From positions 1 to 13,300 of the forward strand of contig JANQST010000524.1 in assembly GCA_028279155.1 (NCBI GenBank): a stretch of DNA of 13,300 nt. Direction: 5' to 3'. This document shows, piece after piece, positions 7,357-13,300 of the stretch. The position numbers were made by a program, and so were the translations under genes. Each line of letters opens with the position of its first letter. Position 1 is the first letter of the stretch. Origin of the DNA: Cyclobacteriaceae bacterium. GTDB lineage: Bacteria; Bacteroidota; Bacteroidia; Cytophagales; Cyclobacteriaceae. The notes under the pieces were generated by a model, which saw nothing but the letters and a program-made list of their open reading frames with translations, searched no databases and had not been told where the DNA came from.

Positions 7357-8241
7357 ATGAAGGATATTCTTAAAAAACTTAGAAGATACGATATCCGAAT
7401 ACGGAAGGCAATCAACTCGCAGATGCAAGGGGATTTTCGATCTATATTCAAAGGTGCCGGGTTGGAATATGAAGATGCTCGTCCTTACCAATGGGGAGAT
7501 GATATCCGAACGATTGACTGGCGTGTGACCGCAAAAGGTCACGGAACTTTTGTCAAAACCTTTATCGAAGAGAAAGAACAAACGGTATTCTTTCTTGTTG
7601 ATGTTTCCGCTTCTCAAGAAATTGGCAAGGACAAGAAGCAAAAGATTGATCTGACTAAAGAGATCACCGGGTTGTTGTCTATTTCTGCTGTAAAGGAAGG
7701 AAGCAAAGTAGGTGTCCTCTGTTATTCTGATCGTGTGGAAGATTATGTAAAACCGGGCAAGACGCTTAAGCATGCATATGAAGTCATTAATCGCCTTTAC
7801 CAATTAAAGCCTAAATCAAAAAAGACAAACCTAAATGATGCCATTAAGTACCTGCTTAATCTTCTTAAGCGCAAGACGGTTGTATTTGTTGTTTCAGATT
7901 TCATCGATGAGGGCTTCACACAGTCATTAAAAGGGCTTGCGAGAAAACACGATTTGGTAGTTATTGATGTATCGGACAAAAGGGAAAGCGGAATGCCAAA
8001 CCTTGGGATCGTTCCTCTTTACGAGAAAGAATCTCAAAAAACAGTGTGGATGAATACGTCCTCAACGACTTTCAAAAATGTAGTAAGCAAAACCCATGGA
8101 GAGAATAAGGAATCATTGGAAAACTTTTGTAGACGAAATGATGTAAACTACGTATCAATAGCCACAGAGGAAGATTACGTTCCTAAACTCATAAAACTAT
8201 TCAGACATAGAAATAGAAGCAATGCGAGGCGGACGAGGTAG
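7357..8241 (+). CDS. DUF58 (VWA-like) protein of the Bat/MoxR cluster
   Basis: A 294-residue cytoplasmic DUF58 protein. The family signature is complete: GAGLEYEDARPYQWGDDIR (33-51) followed by TIDWRVTAK (52-60). It carries an intact VWA-type metal-ion site: DVSAS (Asp82, Ser84, Ser86), a TNLNDAI segment at 157-163 and SDF (180-182). Such proteins usually work with a MoxR AAA+ ATPase and Bat membrane proteins in envelope stress tolerance, aerotolerance or maturation of other complexes; the exact client is unknown in most species. Start is ATG at 7357 after an in-frame TAG, with AGGG about 8 bases upstream as a possible weak ribosome binding site. The basic C-terminal tail (RHRNRSNARRTR) lies partly in the 20-base overlap with the next gene. 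This opens the plus-strand operon; no MoxR gene precedes it here. Confidence 0.93.
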   Translation: MKDILKKLRRYDIRIRKAINSQMQGDFRSIFKGAGLEYEDARPYQWGDDIRTIDWRVTAKGHGTFVKTFIEEKEQTVFFLVDVSASQEIGKDKKQKIDLTKEITGLLSISAVKEGSKVGVLCYSDRVEDYVKPGKTLKHAYEVINRLYQLKPKSKKTNLNDAIKYLLNLLKRKTVVFVVSDFIDEGFTQSLKGLARKHDLVVIDVSDKRESGMPNLGIVPLYEKESQKTVWMNTSSTTFKNVVSKTHGENKESLENFCRRNDVNYVSIATEEDYVPKLIKLFRHRNRSNARRTR

Positions 8242-9121
8242 ATTTCTTATAATTCTGTTTTTAATTTTTTCCATCAAAATTTCAGCTCAGGAGATTGAGG
8301 TGAAAGGTGGGTTCGTGGAAGATAGTTTGCTAATAGGACAAGATGTCAATTTCTGGATTACTGCTACCTATCCTTCTGATATGGAGATGGTGTTCCCCGA
8401 CAGTGTTTATGATTTCTCACCGTTTGAATTCTCATCCAAAACCTTTTTTCCAACGAAATCTGTAGATGGCTTAGCGTTTGATAGCACTGTCTATAGGATA
8501 CAATCCTATGAAATAGACCTTGTCCAATACCTTTCTATCCCGGCAATCATTCTTAATGGGTTGGATTCTGCAGTAATTCAAACACCAGTTGATTCCATTT
8601 TGCTAACTGAGTTAGCCCCTATGGTATCAGACACAACCAAACTTATTAGCAATACGAGTTACGAAGCTGTAACTAGATTCTTCAATTACCCGCTCCTATA
8701 TATTATTCTTGGATCTCTTGCATTTATATCAATTGTTTTACTACTGATTTTCGGAAAAAAGATCATTCGTTTCTTCAGGTTGAGAAAGCTGAGAAAAGAA
8801 TACGAAAATTTCTCCGATCAGCTTTCGGGATATATCAACAGTTTGAAGTCCAATCCGGAGTCTGACCTGGCTGAAAAAGCGCTCTTTTTCTGGAAAAGAT
8901 ATCAAGAACGGTTAGACAAATTTCCATTCACAAAACTCACAACCAAGGAAATCTTAGCTCAATCATTTGCCAAGGAGTTGGAGAAGCCACTTCATTCAAT
9001 TGATCGGTTGGTGTATGGCAAGAGGGAAACGGAAACAATATTTCAGGATTTCCAGCAGATCGAAGATTTCACACAATACCGGTACAATAAAAAAGTAGAA
9101 GAAATACGAGATGGAAAATAG
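8222..9121 (+). CDS. BatD/DUF4381-like single-pass membrane protein of the Bat operon
   Basis: A 299-residue envelope protein encoded between DUF58 and BatA. It has a signal peptide (about 1-22, after SAQ), a periplasmic beta-rich domain (about 24-150, EIEVKGGFVEDSLLIGQDV onward, resembling the BatD N-terminal beta-sandwich), one TM helix (about 157-178) and a cytoplasmic helical tail. The tail has WKRYQERLDKFPFTKLTTKEI (224-244), a conserved pattern in DUF4381/BatD-like proteins. The topology suits a partner that links the periplasm to the cytoplasmic DUF58/MoxR machinery. The ATG lies 20 bases inside the DUF58 gene and the stop overlaps the batA start by 11 bases, so expression is surely coupled. 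Family assignment comes from domain layout and context; no enzyme motif is present. Confidence 0.85.
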   Translation: MRGGRGRFLIILFLIFSIKISAQEIEVKGGFVEDSLLIGQDVNFWITATYPSDMEMVFPDSVYDFSPFEFSSKTFFPTKSVDGLAFDSTVYRIQSYEIDLVQYLSIPAIILNGLDSAVIQTPVDSILLTELAPMVSDTTKLISNTSYEAVTRFFNYPLLYIILGSLAFISIVLLLIFGKKIIRFFRLRKLRKEYENFSDQLSGYINSLKSNPESDLAEKALFFWKRYQERLDKFPFTKLTTKEILAQSFAKELEKPLHSIDRLVYGKRETETIFQDFQQIEDFTQYRYNKKVEEIRDGK

Positions 9122-10148
9122 CAGTTGGTTATCATTGGATTGGTTCTCATGGTCCCGGTTGGAAAATTTCGATTGGGAAAATCCCGTATGGTTCTATGCC
9201 ATTCCTCTCATTCCAATACTATTTATTCTGCGATGGTTGATCATCAACAGGTTCAGGCAAAAGTTGCCAATTGCCTTGACAAAAACTGAGTTGAAAAGCG
9301 ATCCCATTAGTTTTCTCAGGTTTATTCCAGGGATCTTTTTCATTCTTTCTCTCCTCCTAATCATTATCGGAATGGCCAGACCCCAGACCACGAATGAGCA
9401 AACCGAACAATGGAGTGAAGGGATTGATATTATGTTGACGGTGGATATTTCTCAATCCATGCAAATCGAAGATTTTAGACCAAACAGACTAGAGGCCGCC
9501 AAGGAAGTAGCAAGAGATTTTGTTTCCGGCAGATTCCAGGACCGGATAGGCTTGGTTGTTTTCTCAGGAGACGCTTATTCCAGGTCTCCTCTAACCACCG
9601 ATTATGATCTTCTGTACACTTATATTGATGATATCTCTTTCGATCTAATTGAAAGTCGTGGTACAGCAATTGGAAGTGCCTTAGCAGTAAGTACCAACCG
9701 CCTTAGAGAATCTGAATCTGAATCAAAGGTGATGATTCTTATGAGTGATGGAGATAACACTGCCGGTAACATTGATCCAATTACTTCAGCCAAATTAGCG
9801 TCCGCTTATGATATCACCATTTATGTTATCGCAATTGGAAAAGAAGGTCGAGTTCCATACGGCACTGATTTTTTTGGAAGAACCAGATATGTTGAAAATA
9901 CATTTGATGAAACGACACTTCGAGAAATAGCAGATATCGGAAATGGAAAATACTATCGAGTTTCAGATAAGGAAGCATTGATCCAGGTTTTCCAGGAAAT
10001 TGATCAACTTGAGAAAGCAGAAATAAAAGAAACCCGATACAAAGACACGACGGATTACTACACCATTTATTTGAGGTGGGCAGTAATTTTCCTTCTTCTT
10101 TGGTTGGTCACAAAATCTACATTTGTTACCAATGTTCTAACGGATTAA
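9111..10148 (+). CDS. batA: BatA-type von Willebrand factor A membrane protein
   Basis: A 345-residue membrane-anchored VWA protein of the BatA type. A Trp-rich N-terminus precedes TM1 (about 26-47) and TM2 (about 70-87); the VWA domain runs from about 104 to 300, and TM3 (about 317-334) closes the protein, the standard BatA arrangement. The MIDAS is complete: DISQS (Asp112, Ser114, Ser116), Thr185 in the RGTAIGSAL loop and Asp213 in SDGDNTAG. In established models such proteins form a membrane complex with other Bat proteins that is remodelled by MoxR and supports tolerance to oxygen or envelope stress. The gene overlaps its upstream partner by 11 bases. A second VWA gene (batB) and TPR genes usually follow; here a serine hydrolase follows instead after 51 bases. 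Confidence 0.92.
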   Translation: MENSSWLSLDWFSWSRLENFDWENPVWFYAIPLIPILFILRWLIINRFRQKLPIALTKTELKSDPISFLRFIPGIFFILSLLLIIIGMARPQTTNEQTEQWSEGIDIMLTVDISQSMQIEDFRPNRLEAAKEVARDFVSGRFQDRIGLVVFSGDAYSRSPLTTDYDLLYTYIDDISFDLIESRGTAIGSALAVSTNRLRESESESKVMILMSDGDNTAGNIDPITSAKLASAYDITIYVIAIGKEGRVPYGTDFFGRTRYVENTFDETTLREIADIGNGKYYRVSDKEALIQVFQEIDQLEKAEIKETRYKDTTDYYTIYLRWAVIFLLLWLVTKSTFVTNVLTD

Positions 10149-10165
10149 AAATCCTGTAACTTATT

Positions 10166-10200
10166 TGGGTAGGTGAAGTATTGCTTTAAACCTAAACCCA
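10166..10200 (+). other. Hairpin reaching the serine hydrolase start codon
   Basis: Between batA and the next gene, TGGGT (10166-10170) pairs with ACCCA (10196-10200) and AGGT (10171-10174) with ACCT (10190-10193). This is a 9-bp stem interrupted by a two-A bulge, and AAG/CTT can pair inside the loop. The 3' arm includes the A of the ATG at 10200. No U run follows, so it is not a simple terminator. It might restrain initiation or mark an RNA processing point. Confidence 0.35.
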
Positions 10201-11240
10201 TGAACAGGCCTCTACTTGCACTTTTGACACTCTTTTTTGCATTCTCGATTGAGGCACAGCTTACCAGAAGTGACATTCAACATCCTGATTTTGCTGAGTC
10301 AATTACCTGGAATCAAGAAAAGAAAGACAAGATCACAGATTTCCTTTCAGACAAATTGACAAAATCATTTATCGTTTTTCACAATGGCAAAAAGGTCTAT
10401 CATTATGGCACTACAGAAACTCCTTACTTGATTTTCTCCATGAGAAAAAGTGTTCTTAGTCTACTATATGGAATGTATATTGACAAGGGAGTAATCAACC
10501 CAGAAGCTACTTTGTCAGAATTAGGCATTGACGACAAGGATGGATTGACGGATGAAGAAAAGAATGCCCGGGTCATTGATTTGCTGCGAGCCCGATCCGG
10601 AGTTTATCATAAGGCTGCATTCGAAACCTCTGCGATGGAAAGAAACAGACCGGAAAGAGGTGAATACAAAAGAGACGAACACTGGTATTATAATAACTGG
10701 GACTTCAACGCTTCGGTAACAATTTTCGAAAAACTTGTGGGTAAGTCCCTCTTCAGGGTTTTTTACGAAGATATTGCCAAGCCCCTAAACATGAAATTTG
10801 ATACCAGTCTACAGAAGTATCATTACGAAGATGTTTCAGAACATCCTGCTGCCCTATGGTATTTTTCAGCTGAAGATCTTTTCTTGCTCGGACAACTGCT
10901 TCTACAAAATGGAAACTGGAATGGAGATCAGTTAATCCCAGCTGAATGGATTACTGAAAGTACAAAGCCTTATTCTAATGCCGGCATTCGTGGAGGCTAT
11001 GGCTATTGCTGGTGGGCAGCTGAAGAAGGCTTTCATTTACCTTTTGTGAATGTTCCGGATGGTACGTATTCAGCTCAGGGTACCGGATTACAAAGTTTGA
11101 CAATTATCCCGGAATGGAACATGGTAATTGTCCATCAAACTGAAGTAAAAAGTCCAAATGATCCACGAATGAAGGTCACACAATATGGCAAACTGTTTGG
11201 ATTGGTCCTGGAACAAAAACGGGTCTTTCCTAATCGATAG
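10200..11240 (+). CDS. Secreted serine hydrolase, beta-lactamase/class C PBP-like
   Basis: A 346-residue exported hydrolase of the beta-lactamase-related superfamily (class C, PBP4*/EstB-like). The start is ATG at 10200, giving MNRPLLALLTLFFAFSIEAQ as a clean signal peptide; a GTG at 10173 would add nine residues that spoil it. Catalytic motif one is SMRK (Ser80, Lys83) in FSMRKSVLSLLYG. Motif two is a Y-x-N site at 164-166 in HWYYNNWDFN. The third motif region is probably SAQGTGLQSL (291-300) near the C-terminus, where the classic KTG is replaced, as in many esterase-type members. Likely periplasmic and active on peptides, esters or cell-wall stems; true beta-lactamase activity is not implied. 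It lies 51 bases after batA in the same direction, possibly with some readthrough, and its last 11 bases overlap the convergent SIMPL gene. Confidence 0.92.
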   Translation: MNRPLLALLTLFFAFSIEAQLTRSDIQHPDFAESITWNQEKKDKITDFLSDKLTKSFIVFHNGKKVYHYGTTETPYLIFSMRKSVLSLLYGMYIDKGVINPEATLSELGIDDKDGLTDEEKNARVIDLLRARSGVYHKAAFETSAMERNRPERGEYKRDEHWYYNNWDFNASVTIFEKLVGKSLFRVFYEDIAKPLNMKFDTSLQKYHYEDVSEHPAALWYFSAEDLFLLGQLLLQNGNWNGDQLIPAEWITESTKPYSNAGIRGGYGYCWWAAEEGFHLPFVNVPDGTYSAQGTGLQSLTIIPEWNMVIVHQTEVKSPNDPRMKVTQYGKLFGLVLEQKRVFPNR

Positions 11241-11910
11241 CGAAACGGACTTGTATATTATATTGAATTACGATTGTTCTGAAATCCAGATCGGGAAGGG
11301 ATTCAGTTTCCGCAAAACTGCTTGTCCTGGCGGCAAACTCATCTTGAAAACCATAATTCCTACGATTAAATTCTTGAATGAAAAGAGGATCCCCTACTTT
11401 CTTACCAAGTTCAGCAAGCATCTGTTCCGCTTTTTCCTTCGCTGAACGAACAGCTGCAACCTTTACCTCGATTTCCAATGTTTCTCTTTCGGAATGATCA
11501 ACGCGAATAAGATTAATGTTGGAAATATTCAGCCTCTCTAACTCAGCGAATACCTGTGGCACTTGCTTCGTCTTCTGCAGCATGAGTTCATAGCGCTTTG
11601 ATGTATTGATCTTTTGGCCTAATACTCGATTTCTAAAACCACTATTAAAGCTCAAGACTTTTAATTGCTTATCTGTGTCAATCCCAAGAGAGGTCAATCG
11701 CTTCAGCATATCTTTTTCCAATTTTTCCATCGAAAGCTTACCTCGATCAGCCTCATTGATAAAAATGGACAAATAAATCTCATTGGGACTAATTTCCATT
11801 TTGCCTTGGCCGGTGACCTCTATATAGGGCACATTGTGGATATTCTTTTCATCTTGAGAAAACAAGAAATTAGAACTTATTAGTGTTAATATTAGGAGAA
11901 CCTTTTTCAT
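11230..11910 (-). CDS. SIMPL domain (DUF541) exported protein
   Basis: A 226-residue exported protein of the SIMPL/DUF541 family, related to E. coli YggE and to periplasmic or outer-membrane proteins tied to oxidative stress. The signal peptide is MKKVLLILTLISSNFLFSQ (cleavage near 18-19). The family opening YIEVTGQGKMEISPNEIYLS (29-48) is typical. A helical stretch (LSMEKLEKDMLKRLTSLGI, 59-77), the KRYELML strand (105-111) and the long helix VRSAKEKAEQMLAELGKKVG (154-173) complete the pattern. The C-terminal part ends FRTIVIQYNIQVRFAID. Start is ATG at 11910 with an AT-rich upstream and no Shine-Dalgarno site. It runs divergently from the outer-membrane protein gene and convergently into the serine hydrolase gene. 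Molecular activity is unknown for the family. Confidence 0.92.
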   Translation of the reverse strand: MKKVLLILTLISSNFLFSQDEKNIHNVPYIEVTGQGKMEISPNEIYLSIFINEADRGKLSMEKLEKDMLKRLTSLGIDTDKQLKVLSFNSGFRNRVLGQKINTSKRYELMLQKTKQVPQVFAELERLNISNINLIRVDHSERETLEIEVKVAAVRSAKEKAEQMLAELGKKVGDPLFIQEFNRRNYGFQDEFAARTSSFAETESLPDLDFRTIVIQYNIQVRFAID

Positions 11911-11981
11911 TGTTGTTATTTATTTTGAAAGCAATAGATATTCAATATTCAGGCCATATTTGAGAATTCTTTAATAAACGC

Positions 11982-12857
11982 GTGAAAAAAGTACTTTTCT
12001 TTCTACTTGTTTCGATTACCTGCTTTGTTGCCCAGGCTCAAGATCAAATTATCACCAAAGCGGGTGATACACTCAATTGCAAAATAACACGTATCTCATC
12101 ATCATATATTCATTTTGAAATTTCAGATGTCACAGGGCCCATACGGACAAGAATAGAACGCGAAAAGGTCCAATCGTTTTACCAAGCAGAAGAACCGCAA
12201 CAGTCGCAAGTCGAAATTGGTGACCCCAAAAAGGAAGAAGAAGCGAATATCACTGATCGTTTTGCAGACTATATCGAACCCAATAAGTTCAGGGTGGTCT
12301 TCAATACAGGTTTTACTTATCAATTCGGTGGTTATGAGAATCATCCGTCGTCCTATGCACGACAGCTAAGATCCTTTGTGCATTTAGGTGCTGATATTCA
12401 ATATTTTCTAACAGATGGATTCGGTTTTGGAGTTAAGTACAACAGGACGAGCACGCCTGCTGAGGAAACTTTTAATCCATTTTTTTCCCAAGCGTTTGGC
12501 ACCAATACTATTGAAGAGAAAGTTAGGTTTCACTATTTGGGATTTACGTTACTAAGTAGACAAGCCCGAGGTAGTGACCAATATCTCATTTACAGTATCA
12601 GCGGAGGAAAAATCATGTATCGGGATGACGGTTTCAAGGACAACAATGTCCCCTTTTTCGAGCACGGAGATAGTTTTGCATTGGAATTAGCAATAGGATA
12701 TGATTACATCCTTGATACGCGCTTAGCCGTAGGAGTCGGATTTGCTCTCAATATTGGTCGCATTAATGAGTATGATACACCAAATGGAAGGGTCACCGGT
12801 GCCAATTTTGATGTTTCCAGATTCGATGTAACCGTGGGGTTACGTTACCTCAAGTAG
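11982..12857 (+). CDS. Outer-membrane beta-barrel protein with N-terminal periplasmic domain
   Basis: A 291-residue predicted outer-membrane protein. The start is GTG at 11982, the first start after an in-frame TGA, and gives the signal peptide (M)KKVLFFLLVSITCFVAQAQ. A short N-terminal domain follows: IITKAGDTLNCKITRISS (about 23-40) and RTRIEREKVQSFY (55-67), a pattern common at the front of exported Bacteroidota proteins that carry a GDTI/GDTL turn. An acidic linker (about 68-95) leads to alternating amphipathic, aromatic-rich strands from about 102 (FRVVFNTGFTYQFGGY) to the C-terminus (FDVTVGLRYLK). About eight strands fit, so a small barrel of the outer-membrane beta-barrel-like class is likely. 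No ligand or transport role can be read. It is divergent from the SIMPL gene. Confidence 0.8.
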   Translation: MKKVLFFLLVSITCFVAQAQDQIITKAGDTLNCKITRISSSYIHFEISDVTGPIRTRIEREKVQSFYQAEEPQQSQVEIGDPKKEEEANITDRFADYIEPNKFRVVFNTGFTYQFGGYENHPSSYARQLRSFVHLGADIQYFLTDGFGFGVKYNRTSTPAEETFNPFFSQAFGTNTIEEKVRFHYLGFTLLSRQARGSDQYLIYSISGGKIMYRDDGFKDNNVPFFEHGDSFALELAIGYDYILDTRLAVGVGFALNIGRINEYDTPNGRVTGANFDVSRFDVTVGLRYLK

Positions 12858-12895
12858 TGTCCTGTTAAAAACTTGTTAAACATGCAAGCAATTGA

Positions 12896-12924
12896 TTGTA
12901 TAGTTCCTCAAAGTCCTATCTTCG
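12896..12924 (+). promoter_or_regulatory. Candidate promoter of the right-edge gene
   Basis: TTG (12896-12898) is followed after 18 bases by TATCTTCG (12917-12924), one mismatch from TAnnTTTG. Spacing agrees with the Bacteroidota promoter layout. Transcription would start near 12931, only about four bases before the ATG at 12935, so the message would be nearly leaderless or the start lies slightly downstream. Confidence 0.3.
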
Positions 12925-12934
12925 AAATTCACAT

Positions 12935-13300
12935 ATGCCTTTACCCAAATTATCACTTGTGATTACAATCTCTTTCCTTCTTGGCTTTTTTGGTCAAAAG
13001 TTTATGGTGCAGGAAAAGAAGGGAGCGGGCTGGCAACCTGTGTACAAAACCAATGCAGATGGCACCATACTTTTAGGTAGCACCGAAGATCTTATAGAGT
13101 CTTTAAGAAAAGGATACGATCTCCGCGTTGCTTGGGGTTGGAAGAATAAGGAAAAATCAATTGAACATCTGGCAGATCCCATATGGATAGCGATCGTAAG
13201 AGAAAAAGAGGTAATTGTCCATCTCGATCCTCAAGTCCTTTCAAGAATAGATTGGGATAATGCATCCGGTAATTACATTGATTCGACACTCTTCGATTAT
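12935..13300 (+). CDS. Unrecognised exported or membrane-anchored protein, C-terminus cut by window edge
   Basis: ATG at 12935 opens 122 codons that run uninterrupted to the right edge. The N-terminus MPLPKLSLVITISFLLGFFG is a signal peptide or signal anchor, so the rest is probably periplasmic. The mature part starts EKKGAGWQPVYKTNADG, then DLIESLRKGYDLRVAWGWK (about 54-72), then SIEHLADPIWIAIVREKEV (76-94), then HLDPQVLSRIDW (97-108). The mix of conserved-looking Trp, Gly and Asp with a steady hydrophobic pattern suggests a folded domain, and the Trp-rich middle could bind a ligand. I do not recognise the family and propose no function. It stands alone after the outer-membrane protein gene, separated by 77 bases with no clear terminator. 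Confidence 0.75.
   Translation, partial: MPLPKLSLVITISFLLGFFGQKFMVQEKKGAGWQPVYKTNADGTILLGSTEDLIESLRKGYDLRVAWGWKNKEKSIEHLADPIWIAIVREKEVIVHLDPQVLSRIDWDNASGNYIDSTLFDY

Noticed and set aside
7315..7803. A 162-codon open frame on the minus strand opposite the DUF58 gene.
   Set aside because: It lies almost wholly antisense to a well-supported DUF58 gene, has no recognisable domain, and its composition reflects the opposite strand.
10173..10199. GTG at 10173 as the start of the serine hydrolase.
   Set aside because: It would add KYCFKPKP ahead of an otherwise ideal signal peptide starting at ATG 10200.
11911..11981. Divergent promoters between the SIMPL and outer-membrane protein genes.
   Set aside because: Promoters must exist here, but I only find one-mismatch -7 sequences (such as CATATTTG at 11955-11962) without a properly spaced -33, so I do not annotate them.

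Overview
The window reads as a stretch of chromosome from a marine-type Bacteroidota, most likely of the Cytophagales/Cytophagia side. The basis is the gene content (DUF4296 lipoprotein, YfhO, Bat-type von Willebrand proteins, SIMPL protein, MutS2 with a C-terminal Smr domain), moderate-to-low GC, few Shine-Dalgarno sites, and several sequences matching the Bacteroidota promoter element TAnnTTTG. It is densely coding: 13 genes, no intergenic gap above about 115 bases, and no tRNA, rRNA, IS element, phage gene or CRISPR array that I can see.

The left half (1-7243) is one co-oriented minus-strand run. In transcription order it holds a DUF4296 lipoprotein, mutS2, a small cytochrome b5-like protein, a large YfhO membrane protein, an FkbM methyltransferase and a GT4 glycosyltransferase cut by the left edge. 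The first three are tightly packed (4-base overlap, then 4-base gap). The last two overlap by ATGA and look like the start of a surface-glycan cluster continuing to the left. Three of these genes (mutS2, cytochrome b5-like, FkbM) have TTG as the only credible start.

A divergent intergenic region (7244-7356) leads into a plus-strand operon of three overlapping genes: a DUF58 protein, a BatD/DUF4381-like membrane protein and a BatA-type VWA protein. This is the core of the MoxR/Bat aerotolerance-type cluster, but neither the MoxR ATPase usually upstream nor BatB/C/D/E downstream is here. A secreted serine hydrolase of the beta-lactamase/esterase class follows. It meets a convergent SIMPL-domain gene with an 11-base overlap of coding ends. 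A divergent gene for an outer-membrane beta-barrel protein comes next, and then a partial gene I do not recognise, cut by the right edge.

I see no clear new multi-gene system. The best leads are: an imperfect heptanucleotide repeat inside mutS2, which encodes a linker and could change frame if a unit were lost or gained; a MutS2 Smr domain whose LDxRG-type motif reads LSLLG; the minimal MoxR-less Bat trio; and hairpins close to the starts of the serine hydrolase and yfhO genes.
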